A stretch of DNA of 64,000 nt, from contig NZ_LWHQ01000043.1 of the NCBI RefSeq assembly GCF_001653715.1, forward strand, positions 93,607 through 157,606, in the 5' to 3' direction. The DNA comes from Methylobacterium platani (GTDB lineage: Bacteria; Pseudomonadota; Alphaproteobacteria; Rhizobiales; Beijerinckiaceae). Positions 9,543-18,585 of the stretch are shown one piece after another. The notes under the pieces are model-generated. The model was not told the DNA's origin and ran no database searches. It was given only the letters and a program-made list of their open reading frames with translations. A program made the position numbers and the translations under genes. Positions within the stretch are counted from its first letter, which is position 1, and the number at the start of each line of letters is the position of its first letter.

Positions 9543-9830
9543 TTACGGCGTCGATGCCGTTCCATCGCAGCCAAGCCCGCGCGACGCCTGCACGAGTTCG
9601 TGCGGGTCGAGCAGATGCAGGGCGCGCGAGACCGTGTCGTGGCTGGGCGGACCATGACGCAGATCCAGCACCTCGCGAAGCTCGTCCTCGTGACCGGCGG
9701 CGAAGTCGGCGACGGCGACGCTGGTCGTCTCGCCGCATGACGGCCCGCAGAGCACGGGGAACGGCACCTCGCCGAAGCCGTGGCGCGCCGTGACCGCGGA
9801 TCTCGTGAAAGATCGTCAGGATCCGATCGA
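9543..9830 (-). pseudogene. ISAs1-family transposase remnant (N-terminal fragment)
   Basis: On the minus strand a 74-residue open stretch reads VLCGPSCGE, then DFAAGHEDELREVL, then GPPSHDTVSRALHLLDPHEL. These blocks match the N-terminal DDE_Tnp_1-associated region of ISAs1/H-repeat transposases (VLCGA-SWEEI, GRAHEDWLR, PSHDTFSRVFALLDP). Further upstream a related stretch, TIFHEIRGHGAPR, sits in another frame and suggests a frameshift. The catalytic DDE part and terminal repeats are missing, so it cannot encode a working enzyme. It marks an old insertion between the flagellar operon and grpE. Confidence 0.7.
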
Positions 9831-10067
9831 GATCCTACCCGCGCAGAGCCGCGATCCCGGTTCTGCCCATATGCGATCGCCCTGCCTCTGCGAGGGAGGG
9901 GGGGGAACCGGGCGGGAGAGGGCACGCCGTTTCCGGATCGAGTGGAACCGTTACCGAAGGGCGCGCGCTGGAACGGCGTCGCGGTCCCCCCTCTCGGCTC
10001 GCCTACGCTCGCCACCCTCCCCCGCGGAGGGGGAGGGTTTTTCGGCATCGCGCCCGATCGACCGGGC
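9831..10067. other. Non-coding spacer with G/C-rich runs
   Basis: No supportable gene lies between the transposase remnant and grpE. The stretch holds polyG/polyC-rich sequence and a 9-bp hairpin at 10015-10037 followed by five Ts. This type of palindromic spacer is common between genes of GC-rich alphaproteobacteria and may be a dispersed repeat. Confidence 0.5.
10015..10042 (+). terminator. Hairpin with T-run, possible terminator
   Basis: CCCTCCCCC (10015-10023) pairs perfectly with 10029-10037 around a 5-base loop, and TTTTT follows at 10038-10042. It reads in the plus direction, while grpE ends from the other side at 10068, so it could only end stray plus-strand transcripts. It may equally be part of a repeat. 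Confidence 0.4.
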
Positions 10068-10664
10068 TCAGCCTTCCGCCGGCTTCGCCTCGGCCTTCGG
10101 GCCGCCCTTCGCCACGCCGACGAGGGCCGGACGCAGGACGCGGTCGCCGATGACGTAGCCGGTCTGCACCACCTGGACCACGGTGCCGGCGGTCACGTCG
10201 GGGTTGGGCACCTCGAACATCGCCTGGTGCAGGTTGGGGTCGAAGCGCTGGCCGTGCGGCTCGACCTTCTTCACGCCGTGGCGCTCGAGGGTCTTGATGA
10301 GGTCGCGCTCGGTCAGCTCGATCCCGTCGACCAGCGCCTTGAGCGGGCCCTCGGTCGCCGCGCGGGCGTCGGCCGGGACGGCCTCGAGGGCGCGGCGGAC
10401 GTTGTCGGCGGCGTTGAGCATGTCGCGGGCGAAGTTCGTCACCGCGTAGGTGCGGGCATCCGCCACCTCGCGCTCGGTGCGCCGGCGCAGGTTCTCCATG
10501 TCGGCGAGCGTGCGCAGCAGCTTGTCCTTGAGGTCGAGCTTCTCGGCCTCGAGCGCGGCGAGCGCGTCGGCGGTCGGCGCGGTCTCCGGCGCGGAGGCGC
10601 CCTCGGCAGCCTCGGGCTCGTAAGCCCGCGCGGCGTTCTCCGTGTCGTTCGGCGTCATCGTCAT
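10068..10664 (-). CDS. grpE: Nucleotide exchange factor GrpE
   Basis: A GrpE protein of 198 residues. The long N-terminal coiled coil includes [37 protein letters not shown]. The family signature lies in the C-terminal beta domain: [28 protein letters not shown], then [23 protein letters not shown]. GrpE releases ADP from DnaK in protein folding. Start codons at 10664 or 10658 (MTMTPND) are the reasonable choices; the frame upstream of them is not protein-like. Neither dnaK nor hrcA is adjacent; glnD lies 53 bases upstream on the same strand. Confidence 0.94.
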   Translation of the reverse strand: MTMTPNDTENAARAYEPEAAEGASAPETAPTADALAALEAEKLDLKDKLLRTLADMENLRRRTEREVADARTYAVTNFARDMLNAADNVRRALEAVPADARAATEGPLKALVDGIELTERDLIKTLERHGVKKVEPHGQRFDPNLHQAMFEVPNPDVTAGTVVQVVQTGYVIGDRVLRPALVGVAKGGPKAEAKPAEG

Positions 10665-10717
10665 TCCGAAAAAGGGGTCTGGGAGTGACCCCGATATCAG
10701 GTGGACGGCCGACGAAA

Positions 10718-13552
10718 TCAAGCTTCGCCGGCCGCCGGGGCCGCGTCGCCCCGCTCGTCCTTGGGGGCGCCCTTCGTCCCGCGCCGGCCCCGGTCGCCGC
10801 GGGGCAGGTCGGCCTCGAACACCGCCATCACCGCCCGGCGGATGGTCGCCTGCCGGTCGGGCTGGGTCACCTTGGTGCCGGTGAGGTCGGTGACGTAGAA
10901 CACGTCGACCGCCCGCTCGCCGAAGGTCGCGACGTGGGCCGAGGTGATGTTGAGGTTGAGCCGGCCGAGCGCCGAGGTGAGATCGAACAGCAGCCCCGGC
11001 CGGTCGAGGCCGGAGATCTCCAGCACCGTCTCGCGGGCCGAGAGCGCGTTGTCGATCGACAGGTCCGGGGCGACCTGGAAGGTGCGCGGCCGGTCCTTCG
11101 CCGGGTGCTTGTCGGCGACGAGGTCGGCGATGCGGATCTCGCCCTTGAGCGCCCGCTCGATCGCGGTGGCGATGCGGCCGGCCCGGCGCAATTCGTCCTC
11201 GTCGCGCTCGAAGGCCCGCGACAGGGTGATGGTGTCGAGGACGAAGCCGTCGGCGGTGGTGAAGATCTGCGCGTCGACGATGTTGCCGCCCGACGCCGCG
11301 CAGGCGCCGGTGAGGATGGCGAGCAGCCGCGGGTGGTCGGGCGAGTAGACGCAGAGCTCGGTGACGCCGCGCGACTGGTCCGTCTCGTAGATCGTCGCGA
11401 CGGTGTTGCCGGCCTCCGCCGCCGCGCGGATGAAGCGGGCGTTCTTGAGCTGGCGCCCGGCATCGACCTTGAGCCAGTAATGCGGGTAGTGCCGGCCCGC
11501 ATAGGCGTCAAACTCCTCCGCCGACCAGTCGGCGAGCTGCTCGCGCAGGCGCATCTGGATCAGCCGCACCCGGTCGGTGCGCGGGACCTCCGAGCGCCCG
11601 CCCGACAGGACCATCTCGGTCTCGTAGTAGAGGGTGCGCAGCAGCGTCGCCTTCCAGGCGGTCCAGGTCCCGGGCCCGACCGCCTTGATGTCGGCGATGG
11701 TGATGACGAGGAGGAGCTTCAGCCGCTCCAGGCTCTGCACCACGCCCGCGAAGGTCTCGATGGTCTTGGGGTCCGAGAGGTCGCGGCTCTGCGCCGTCAT
11801 CGACATCAGCAGGTGGTGCTCGACGAGCCATGCGACGGTGCTGGTCTCGGCAGCGTCGAGCCCGAAGCGCGGCCCGAGCTTGCGGGCGACGGCGGCGCCG
11901 GCGATCGAGTGGTCCTCCTTCCGGCCCTTGGCGATGTCGTGCAGGAACATCGCCACGTAGAGGGCGCGGCGGTTCTGGATCGTGCCGACGATCCGGTGGG
12001 CGAGCGGATGCTCCTCCTCGGTCTCCCCGGCCTCGATCTTGGCCAGCACCCCGAGAGAGCGGATCAGGTGTTCGTCCACCGTGAAGTGGTGGTACATGTT
12101 GAACTGCATCATCGCGACGATGCGGCCGAAATCCGGCACGAAGCGCCCGAGCACCCCGGTCTCGTTCATGTGCCGCAGCACCGTCTCGGGGGCGTTCTGC
12201 GAGGTGAGCAGCTCCAGGAACAGGCGGTTGGCCTCCGGGTCGACCCGCACCATCGGGCCGATCAGGGCGAGCGACCGGGTCGCGAGCCGGCTCGCGTCGG
12301 GGTGGATCGCGAGGTCGTGGCGGTCGGAGAGCCAGAACAGCCGGATCAGGTTGACGGGATCGCGCTCGAAGGCGGCGTCGTCGCGCACGTCGAGCCGGCC
12401 GGTATGGATGCGGAAATCGTCGGCCTCGAGGTCGGGCGCGCGGAAATGCTGCTTGAAGCGGCGCAGCCAGCGATCGAGCACCGGCGGGCGCTTGGCGTGG
12501 CGCGCCTCCATCTCGGCGCAGACGATGGCGGTGAGGTCGCCGACATCCTTGGCGACCAGGAAATACGCCTTCATGAACCGCTCGACCGCCGCGAGGCCGC
12601 CGCGGGCGCCGTAATCCAGGCGCTCGGCGATGCGCGGCTGCAGCCCGAAGGACAGCCGCTCCTCCGAGCGCCCGGTGACGAAGTGCATGTGGCAGCGCAC
12701 CCGCCACAGGAACTCGTCGCAGCGCTCGAACAGCCGCAATTCGTCGGGGGTGAACAGCCCGGCCTCGACGAGGTCGGCCGCCTCCTTCACCCGGAACGTG
12801 TACTTGGCGATCCAGAACAGGGTGTTGAGATCGCGAAGACCCCCCTTGCCGTCCTTGACGTTGGGCTCGACGAGGTAGCGCGAGGCGCCGCTCTTCTGGA
12901 CGCGGGCGTCGCGCTCCTTCAGCTTGGCCTCGACGAACTCGGCGGCGGTGCCCTGCACCACCTCGCGGTCGAAGCGGGTCTCGAGCTCGTTGAACAGCGC
13001 CCGGTCGCCGAACAGGAAGCGCGATTCGAGGAGCGCCGTGCGGATCGTCATGTCGCCGCGGCCCTCGCGCAGGCAATCGGCGACCGAGCGGGTGGCGTGG
13101 CCGACCTTCAGCTTGAGGTCCCACAGCACGTAGAGCATCGCCTCGACGACGCTCTCGCTCCAGGCGGTCTGCTTGTAGGGCAGCAGGAACAGGAGATCGA
13201 TGTCGGAGCCCGGCGCCAGCAGGCCGCGGCCGTAGCCGCCGGTCGCCACCACGGCGATCTGCTCGGCCGCCGTCGGGTTGTCGGCCCGGTAGAGCCGCTT
13301 GACCACGGCGTCGTAGATCGCCCGGATCACCGCATCCATCTGGGCGCAGATCAGGCCGGCGCAGGCATGGCCGTCGCGGTCGGCGAGCAGGCGCCGCTCG
13401 GCCTCGGCGCGGCCGGCCTCGATGATGCGGCGCAATTCCGGCACCAGCCGCTCGCGCAGGCGGGTCGGGTCGCTGAGCGACTGGTCGATGCCGGCGAGCA
13501 GCGCGCGCAGGGCGGCGTCGGTATCGGCGGGGTCGATGACGGGGTCGGACAT
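10718..13552 (-). CDS. glnD: Bifunctional PII uridylyltransferase/uridylyl-removing enzyme GlnD
   Basis: A 944-residue nitrogen sensor. It contains a nucleotidyltransferase domain with [18 protein letters not shown] at about 105-122, the GlnD linker domain, and an HD hydrolase domain ([11 protein letters not shown], then [11 protein letters not shown]). Two C-terminal ACT domains sense glutamine (one begins at [17 protein letters not shown], the other at [17 protein letters not shown]). GlnD uridylylates PII when glutamine is low and deuridylylates it when glutamine is high. The start [12 protein letters not shown] at 13552 is taken because upstream residues are not conserved in character. 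Length is normal for alphaproteobacteria. Confidence 0.96.
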   Translation of the reverse strand: MSDPVIDPADTDAALRALLAGIDQSLSDPTRLRERLVPELRRIIEAGRAEAERRLLADRDGHACAGLICAQMDAVIRAIYDAVVKRLYRADNPTAAEQIAVVATGGYGRGLLAPGSDIDLLFLLPYKQTAWSESVVEAMLYVLWDLKLKVGHATRSVADCLREGRGDMTIRTALLESRFLFGDRALFNELETRFDREVVQGTAAEFVEAKLKERDARVQKSGASRYLVEPNVKDGKGGLRDLNTLFWIAKYTFRVKEAADLVEAGLFTPDELRLFERCDEFLWRVRCHMHFVTGRSEERLSFGLQPRIAERLDYGARGGLAAVERFMKAYFLVAKDVGDLTAIVCAEMEARHAKRPPVLDRWLRRFKQHFRAPDLEADDFRIHTGRLDVRDDAAFERDPVNLIRLFWLSDRHDLAIHPDASRLATRSLALIGPMVRVDPEANRLFLELLTSQNAPETVLRHMNETGVLGRFVPDFGRIVAMMQFNMYHHFTVDEHLIRSLGVLAKIEAGETEEEHPLAHRIVGTIQNRRALYVAMFLHDIAKGRKEDHSIAGAAVARKLGPRFGLDAAETSTVAWLVEHHLLMSMTAQSRDLSDPKTIETFAGVVQSLERLKLLLVITIADIKAVGPGTWTAWKATLLRTLYYETEMVLSGGRSEVPRTDRVRLIQMRLREQLADWSAEEFDAYAGRHYPHYWLKVDAGRQLKNARFIRAAAEAGNTVATIYETDQSRGVTELCVYSPDHPRLLAILTGACAASGGNIVDAQIFTTADGFVLDTITLSRAFERDEDELRRAGRIATAIERALKGEIRIADLVADKHPAKDRPRTFQVAPDLSIDNALSARETVLEISGLDRPGLLFDLTSALGRLNLNITSAHVATFGERAVDVFYVTDLTGTKVTQPDRQATIRRAVMAVFEADLPRGDRGRRGTKGAPKDERGDAAPAAGEA

Positions 13553-13729
13553 GGCTGCCGGGGTCGGGACTGGAGCGTCGGGGTTCGCGCGCGCGGCCGG
13601 GTCCCGTCGCGTCGCCCCCTGTTTCGCATCACGGCCGGCGGAAAGCCAACGCTTCCGCGCGGCACACAGGTGCCCACAGGACAGCGACGTTCGATCCAAA
13701 AGGCTAATCCGCTTCGTCGTCCGGATTGT

Positions 13730-13758
13730 TTGACATTCCGAACGGTCCGCCCTAGCTT
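13730..13758 (+). promoter_or_regulatory. Sigma-70-type promoter ahead of the sulfonate transporter
   Basis: A consensus -35 box, TTGACA (13730-13735), is followed after exactly 17 bases by a weak -10 box, TAGCTT (13753-13758). It lies about 50 bases before the ssuA start and faces that gene. The -35 match is perfect; the -10 is poor, suggesting dependence on an activator. Confidence 0.5.
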
Positions 13759-13810
13759 TCGCGCCGGTCCGCCCCCGCTCGGAGGGCCGGCGGCCAGTCA
13801 GGGAGAGACG

Positions 13811-14782
13811 ATGCGCATCCATCGCCGCGCGCTCATCGGCGCCGCCCTCGGGGCCGCCGGCCTCGCCGCCTGCGGCCCGGCCCTCGCGCAATCGGCCCGG
13901 GAGGTGCGCCTCGACTGGGCGACCTACAACCCGGTCAGCCTCGTCCTGAAGGACAAGGGCCTGATCGAGAAGGCGCTGGCGCCCGAGGGGATCACCGTGC
14001 GCTGGGTCCAGTCGCTCGGCTCCAACAAGGCGCTCGAGTTCCTCAATGCCGGCTCGATCGACTTCGGCTCGACCGCCGGCGCGGCGGCCCTGCTGGCGCG
14101 GATCAACGGCAACCCGATCAAGGCGGTCTACGCCTTCTCGCGGCCGGAATGGACCGCGCTCGTGACCCGGCCCGATTCCGGCATCAAGGCCGTGGGCGAC
14201 CTGAAGGGCCGCCGCGTCGCCGTCACCCGCGGCACCGACCCGCACATCTTCCTGATCCGGTCCTTGCGGGCCGCCGGCCTGACCGAGCGCGACGTGAAGC
14301 TGGTGCTGCTCCAGCATCCCGACGGCCGCACGGCCCTCGACCGCGGCGACGTCGATGCCTGGGCCGGCCTCGACCCGATCATGGCGGCGGCCGAGATCGA
14401 GAACGGCGACGTGCTGTTCCATCGCGATCCGGCCGCCAACACCTGGGGCGTGCTCAACGTCCGCGAGGATTTCGCCAGGCAGAATCCCGACCTCACCCGC
14501 AAGGTGCTGGCCGCCTACGAGGAGGCGCGCAAGCTCGCGCTCGCCGACCCGCGGGAGCTGACGCGGATCCTGGTCGCGGCGACGAGGCTGCCCGAGCCGG
14601 TGGTGGCGCGCCAGCTCGCGCGCACCGACCTGTCGCAGCCGGCGATCGGCAAGCTCCAGGCCGAGACGATCCTGGATGCCGGCACCGCCCTCCTCGATGC
14701 CGGGGTGATCCCGGCCGGCACCGATGTCGGCGCCGCGGTCCAGGCGCTGATCGACCCGCGCTTCGGCCCGGCGGCGCCGTGA
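13811..14782 (+). CDS. ssuA: Aliphatic sulfonate-type ABC transporter substrate-binding protein
   Basis: A 323-residue periplasmic binding protein. The N-terminus (IHRRALIGAALGAAGLAACGPALAQS) could act as a Tat-like or lipoprotein signal, since both a twin arginine and LAAC are present. The mature part carries SsuA-family blocks: FLNAGSIDFGSTAGAAALLARINGNPIK, then GDLKGRRVAVTRGTDPHIFLIRSL and GDVDAWAGLDPIMAAAE. Translation starts at ATG 13811 behind GGGAGAG. It overlaps the permease gene by four bases. The family binds sulfonates, nitrate-like anions or taurine; the exact ligand cannot be read from sequence. No sulfonate monooxygenase gene is adjacent. Confidence 0.85.
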   Translation: MRIHRRALIGAALGAAGLAACGPALAQSAREVRLDWATYNPVSLVLKDKGLIEKALAPEGITVRWVQSLGSNKALEFLNAGSIDFGSTAGAAALLARINGNPIKAVYAFSRPEWTALVTRPDSGIKAVGDLKGRRVAVTRGTDPHIFLIRSLRAAGLTERDVKLVLLQHPDGRTALDRGDVDAWAGLDPIMAAAEIENGDVLFHRDPAANTWGVLNVREDFARQNPDLTRKVLAAYEEARKLALADPRELTRILVAATRLPEPVVARQLARTDLSQPAIGKLQAETILDAGTALLDAGVIPAGTDVGAAVQALIDPRFGPAAP

Positions 14783-15600
14783 GGCCGGAGGCCGGGACGC
14801 TCCCCGCGGCCGCGGTCCCGACCGCCCCGCGCCTGCCCGGCGGGCGGGTGCTCGCCGGCCTCGTCCTGCCGCTGGCGCTCGCCCTCGCCTGGGAGGCCGC
14901 GGTGCGGGCGGGCCTAGCGCAGGGGCGGCTGGTGCCGCCGCCGAGCCGCGTGCTCGCCACCCTGTGGGGCCTCGCGGCGAGCGGCGAGCTCTGGACCCAC
15001 GTGCTCGCCAGCCTGACCCGGGTCGCGGCCGGGTTCGGCTTCGGGGCGCTCGCCGGCATCGCGGTCGGGGCGCTCACCGGCACCCTGCCGTGGATGCGGC
15101 GCCTCCTCGATCCGAGCCTCCAGGCGCTCAGGGCGATTCCCTCGATCGCCTGGGTGCCGCTGTTCATCCTGTGGTTCGGCATCTTCGAGACCTCGAAGAT
15201 CACCCTGATCGCGGTCGGCGTGTTCTTCCCGGTCTATCTCGGGGTGGCGGGCGCCATCGCGGGCGTCGACCGCAAGCTCGTCGAGGTCGGCCGGGTCTTC
15301 CGGCTGTCGCGCGCCGCGCTCGCCCGGCGCATCCTGCTGCCGGCGGTGCTGCCCGCGACGCTCGTGGCGCTCCGCACGGGCCTCGGACTCGGCTTCATGT
15401 TCGTGGCGGCGGCGGAGCTCCTCGGCGCCTCGGAAGGCCTCGGCTACCTCCTCCTCGACGGCCAGCAGCTCGGCAAGCCGGACCAGATCGTCGCGGCGAT
15501 CCTGGCTTTCGCGATCCTCGGCAAGCTCTGCGACGCGGTGCTCGTCGGGCTGACCTCGCCCCTGGCGCGCTGGCAGGACACCGCGCGGGAGTCCCTCTGA
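14779..15600 (+). CDS. ssuC: ABC transporter permease, SsuC family
   Basis: A 273-residue inner-membrane permease with about six hydrophobic helices. The EAA-type cytoplasmic loop reads VGRVFRLSRAALARRILLPAVLPATLVALRTGLGLGF. The segment RAIPSIAWVPLFILWFGIFETSKI is typical of SsuC/TauC permeases. It starts with GTG inside the ssuA stop region and is followed after one base by the ATPase gene, so the three genes form one transcription unit. Confidence 0.88.
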   Translation: MRPEAGTLPAAAVPTAPRLPGGRVLAGLVLPLALALAWEAAVRAGLAQGRLVPPPSRVLATLWGLAASGELWTHVLASLTRVAAGFGFGALAGIAVGALTGTLPWMRRLLDPSLQALRAIPSIAWVPLFILWFGIFETSKITLIAVGVFFPVYLGVAGAIAGVDRKLVEVGRVFRLSRAALARRILLPAVLPATLVALRTGLGLGFMFVAAAELLGASEGLGYLLLDGQQLGKPDQIVAAILAFAILGKLCDAVLVGLTSPLARWQDTARESL

Positions 15601-15601
15601 G

Positions 15602-16384
15602 ATGCTGATCCTCGACCGGCTGTCGAAGACCTATGCCGACGGCACCCGGGCGCTGGCCGATCTCTCGCTCGCGGTGCGGGCCGGCGAGATCGTCGCGCTG
15701 ATCGGCGGCTCGGGCTGCGGCAAGACCACCCTGCTGCGCCTGATCGCCGGGCTCGACCGGGCGAGCGAAGGCGGCATCAGCCTCGACGGCGAGGCGATCT
15801 CATCGCCGCATCCGGGCGTCGGCATCGTGTTCCAGGAGCCGCGGCTGCTGCCCTGGCTCACCGTCGCCGACAATGTGGGGTTCGGCCTCGCGTCCCTGGG
15901 CAAGGCCGAGCGCCGGGCCCGGGTGGCGCATGCCCTGGAGCGCGTCGGCCTCGCCGAGCATGCCGGGCGCTGGCCGCGCGACCTGTCGGGCGGCCAGCAG
16001 CAGCGGGTGGCGATCGCCCGCGCCTTCGTCGCCGCCCCGAAGGTGCTGCTCCTCGACGAGCCGTTCTCGGCCCTCGACGCCCTCACCCGCGCCGGGCTGC
16101 ACCGCCACCTGCTCTCCCTGTGGGAGGAGACCCGGCCGACCGTGCTCCTCGTCACCCACGACGTGGCGGAAGCCGTGGCCCTCGCCGACCGTGCCGTGGT
16201 GCTGCGGCCGAAGCCGGGCCGGACCGACGACACGATTCCGTTGCCGCTGAGCCGCCCGCGCCAGCCCTCGTCCCCCGGCAGCGAGGCCGCCGCCCGCACC
16301 ATCCTGGCGAGCCTCGACCGCTCGCTGCGCCCGGAGGGCGATGCCGACCGCACGACACCCGACGCCCCCGCCCTGTGGTGGTGA
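15602..16384 (+). CDS. ssuB: ABC transporter ATP-binding protein, SsuB family
   Basis: A 260-residue ATPase. The Walker A motif GGSGCGKTT lies near residues 38-46, the Q-loop in FQEPRLLPW, the signature in LSGGQQQRVAIARAF, Walker B in VLLLDEPFSALD, and the switch histidine in LLVTHD. The short EPRLLPW form is typical of the nitrate/sulfonate/taurine branch. The last 40 residues are disordered-looking and rich in Arg, Pro and Ser. It completes the transporter started by ssuA and ssuC. Confidence 0.9.
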   Translation: MLILDRLSKTYADGTRALADLSLAVRAGEIVALIGGSGCGKTTLLRLIAGLDRASEGGISLDGEAISSPHPGVGIVFQEPRLLPWLTVADNVGFGLASLGKAERRARVAHALERVGLAEHAGRWPRDLSGGQQQRVAIARAFVAAPKVLLLDEPFSALDALTRAGLHRHLLSLWEETRPTVLLVTHDVAEAVALADRAVVLRPKPGRTDDTIPLPLSRPRQPSSPGSEAAARTILASLDRSLRPEGDADRTTPDAPALWW

Positions 16385-16459
16385 GACCTTCGCTGCGCGC
16401 CCTGGCAGGCGACCGGGACGGGATGCTAAGCCGTTCGCCATAAACAGGGAGGACACCCG

Positions 16460-16969
16460 ATGGACGCCACCGAACTGCGCTCGCTCCAGGCCCCGATCAA
16501 GGATCGCTACCGCACCGATCCGGACGCGGCGGTCATCACCCTGAAGGCGCAAGGGTCGCTCGACGACGGCGGCATCGCCTGCAAGGTCGAGACCGGCCGG
16601 GCGCTGGCGGTGGCCGGCCTCCACCCGGCGAGCGGCGGCTCGGGCGCCGAGCTCTGCTCCGGCGACATGCTGCTCGAGGCCCTCGTCGCCTGCGCCGGCG
16701 TGACCCTGAAGGCGGTGGCGACCGCCCTCGAGATCCCGTTGCGCAAGGGCGTGGTGAAGGCGGAAGGCGACCTCGATTTCCGCGGCACGCTCGGCGTCGA
16801 CAAGGGCGCGCCGGTCGGCTTCCGGGCGATCCGGATGAGCTTCGAGGTCGACAGCGACGCGCCGCAGGAGAAGCTGGACCAGCTCCTGAAGCTGACCGAG
16901 CGCTACTGCGTGGTGTTCCAGACGATCGCCCAGAAGCCGCAGCTCGATGTGGTGATGACGCGGGGGTGA
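16460..16969 (+). CDS. OsmC/Ohr-family peroxide-related protein
   Basis: A 169-residue OsmC-family protein. Two conserved cysteines are present: Cys78 in LEALVACAGVTLKAVA and Cys150 in LTERYCVVFQTI. Family members reduce organic hydroperoxides with this cysteine pair. GGGAGGA stands nine bases before the ATG. It follows the sulfonate transporter by 75 bases and may belong to the same unit or be separate. It is the general OsmC branch rather than a clear Ohr. A role in sulfur-related oxidative stress would be a guess from context. Confidence 0.82.
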   Translation: MDATELRSLQAPIKDRYRTDPDAAVITLKAQGSLDDGGIACKVETGRALAVAGLHPASGGSGAELCSGDMLLEALVACAGVTLKAVATALEIPLRKGVVKAEGDLDFRGTLGVDKGAPVGFRAIRMSFEVDSDAPQEKLDQLLKLTERYCVVFQTIAQKPQLDVVMTRG

Positions 16970-17049
16970 GGGGCGGTGCCTCCCGGCGCCGGCCCGGAGC
17001 GCGAGCGTTCGGGCGGCGATCCGCACAAGGTGGCCACCCGAGGCAACTC

Positions 17050-17085
17050 CATAAGCCATTGAACGATGTCGTCCAATGGCTTATG
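17050..17085. promoter_or_regulatory. Perfect 12-bp inverted repeat, likely HigA operator
   Basis: CATAAGCCATTG (17050-17061) and its exact complement CAATGGCTTATG (17074-17085) are separated by 12 bases. The repeat contains the first possible toxin start codon (ATG 17076). A TTGAAC...17 bases...TATGTT promoter-like pair (17059-17064, 17082-17087) overlaps it. Antitoxins of this helix-turn-helix type normally bind such a repeat to repress their own operon. Confidence 0.6.
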
Positions 17086-17450
17086 TTGCGGCTGTGTCGA
17101 AGCCGCTCCACACCGTCGTCGAGACACCCGACTATCTCGCGGACGCCAAACGCGCTGGCATGAACGAAGCGGATCGCCGCCGCGCTGTCGACACCTACGC
17201 CGAGCTGCCCGGCTACGGCGAGGAGATCCAGGGATCCGGCGGCTTTCGCAAAGGACGCATTGCGGGCCGCGGCAAAGGCAAGTCCGGTGGATATCGCGTG
17301 GTCTCGATCTACCTCGACGAGGGAACCCCGGTCTTCCTGGTCGCCGTCCTCAGTAAAGGAGACCGTGAAAACTTCTCAGACGTCGAAGTTGCCGAGTTCA
17401 AGAAGATCGCTACCGCGATCAAGGCAGCACACCGTCGCAGGCGGTCGTGA
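17076..17450 (+). CDS. higB: HigB/RelE-type toxin of a type II toxin-antitoxin system
   Basis: A toxin of about 118-124 residues. The fold-typical blocks are HTVVETPDYLADAKRAGM, ELPGYGEEIQGSGGFRKGRIAGRGKGKSGGYRVV and VFLVAVLSKGDRENFSDVEVAEFKKI. These match the HigB2-like RelE superfamily, whose members cut mRNA on the ribosome. The basic GRGKGKSGGYR stretch is the expected RNA-contact region. Translation could begin at ATG 17076 or, more plausibly, at GTG 17094, because ATG 17076 lies inside the inverted repeat. The antitoxin gene follows 33 bases later (toxin-first order, usual for HigBA). Codon use is less GC-skewed than in neighbouring genes. Confidence 0.8.
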   Translation: MAYVAAVSKPLHTVVETPDYLADAKRAGMNEADRRRAVDTYAELPGYGEEIQGSGGFRKGRIAGRGKGKSGGYRVVSIYLDEGTPVFLVAVLSKGDRENFSDVEVAEFKKIATAIKAAHRRRRS

Positions 17451-17483
17451 TGTCGGATCGATTTGCCAGAAGGATGCTCCTCG

Positions 17484-17780
17484 GTGACCGATAGCTTTAC
17501 GCGCATCATGGGTGGCGCCCGAAGCGCCCTGGCCTACATGGATGGGAGTCCTCCTGCCGGGACCGTCGTCCACGTGCCGGAGGACCTGGACGTTGCCGGG
17601 ATCCGAAACCGGACCGGCCTCGCGCAACCGGCCTTCGCCGCAACCATCGGCGTGTCGCTCCACACCCTGCGCAACTGGGAGCAGAAACGCCGCCGACCGG
17701 AGGGACCGGCCCGGGTGCTGCTGGCCTTGGTCGAGAAGCGCCCCCAGGTGGTGCAGGAGATCCTGAGCGTAGGCCCGTAA
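17484..17780 (+). CDS. higA: HigA-type antitoxin (helix-turn-helix)
   Basis: A 98-residue antitoxin. The N-terminal part (TDSFTRIMGGARSALAYMDG) should neutralise the toxin. The C-terminal helix-turn-helix is seen in IRNRTGLAQPAFAATIGVSLHTLRNWEQKRRRPEGPARVLLALV. GTG 17484 is chosen because AGAAGGA lies about nine bases upstream; an in-frame ATG at 17463 has no such site. It is expected to bind the inverted repeat at 17050-17085. Its stop is seven bases from the convergent hisP-like stop. Confidence 0.85.
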   Translation: MTDSFTRIMGGARSALAYMDGSPPAGTVVHVPEDLDVAGIRNRTGLAQPAFAATIGVSLHTLRNWEQKRRRPEGPARVLLALVEKRPQVVQEILSVGP

Positions 17781-17787
17781 TTCGGCC

Positions 17788-18570
17788 TCACTCCCCCCGC
17801 GCCAGGAACTGCCGGAACCGCTCCGAGCGCGGCGCGGTGAAGACCTGCTCGGACGGTCCGTCCTCCAGGATCCTGCCCTCGTGCAGGAAGACCACCCGGT
17901 GGGCGACGTCGCGGGCAAACGCCATCTCGTGGGTGACGACCAGCATGGTGCGCCCCTCCTCGGCGAGCGCCCGCATCACCCTCAAGACCTCGGCGACGCG
18001 CTCGGGGTCGAGGGCGGAGGTCGGCTCGTCGAAGAGCAGCACCCGCGGGTGCATGGCGAGCGCCCGGGCGATGGCGGCGCGCTGCTGCTGGCCGCCGGAG
18101 AGGTGGGCCGGGTAGTGGTCGCGCTTGTCGGCGATGCCGACCTTGGCGAGCAGCCCCTCGGCCTCGGCGATGCACTCGGCCTTCCTGCGCCCCAGCACGT
18201 GGACCGGCGCCTCGATCACGTTCTCCAGCACCGTGCGGTGGGACCAGAGGTTGAAGCTCTGGAACACCATGCCGACCCGGGCGCGGATGCGGTCGACCTG
18301 CCCGGCATCCGCCGGCACCCGCCCGCCGCGGCGCTCGCGCCAGGCCACCGCCTCGTCGCCGACCACGACCTCGCCGGCCTCCGGCACCTCCAGGAGGTTG
18401 ATGCAGCGCAGAAGCGTCGACTTGCCGGAGCCGGACGAGCCGAGGATCGCCACCACCTCGCCCTCGCGCGCCGAGAGCGAGACGCCGCGCAGCACCTCGA
18501 GGCGGCCGAAATGCTTGTGCAGGTCGCGGACCGCGACGGCCTCGGGGCGGGTGGGGGATGGGGCGAGCAT
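17788..18570 (-). CDS. hisP: Polar amino acid ABC transporter ATP-binding protein
   Basis: A 260-residue ATPase of the HisP/OccP branch. Walker A is LGSSGSGKST near residues 43-52, the Q-loop is in MVFQSFNLWSHRTVLENV, the signature is LSGGQQQRAAIARAL, Walker B is VLLFDEPTSALDPE, and the switch is VVTHEMAFARDVAHRVVF. The NLWSH-TVLENV wording is typical of histidine/lysine/arginine/octopine importers. The substrate cannot be fixed from sequence. It is the last gene of a four-gene minus-strand operon: binding protein, two permeases, ATPase. Confidence 0.88.
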   Translation of the reverse strand: MLAPSPTRPEAVAVRDLHKHFGRLEVLRGVSLSAREGEVVAILGSSGSGKSTLLRCINLLEVPEAGEVVVGDEAVAWRERRGGRVPADAGQVDRIRARVGMVFQSFNLWSHRTVLENVIEAPVHVLGRRKAECIAEAEGLLAKVGIADKRDHYPAHLSGGQQQRAAIARALAMHPRVLLFDEPTSALDPERVAEVLRVMRALAEEGRTMLVVTHEMAFARDVAHRVVFLHEGRILEDGPSEQVFTAPRSERFRQFLARGE

Positions 18571-18585
18571 GGCGGTGTCCGGAAA

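Noticed and set aside
10015-10042. Hairpin considered as the grpE terminator
   Set aside because: The T-run is on the plus strand, so it does not read as a terminator for minus-strand grpE.
10718-14422. Extended glnD frame reaching beyond 13552
   Set aside because: The upstream part overlaps the ssuA gene on the other strand and is not protein-like; GlnD similarity begins at MSDPVIDP.
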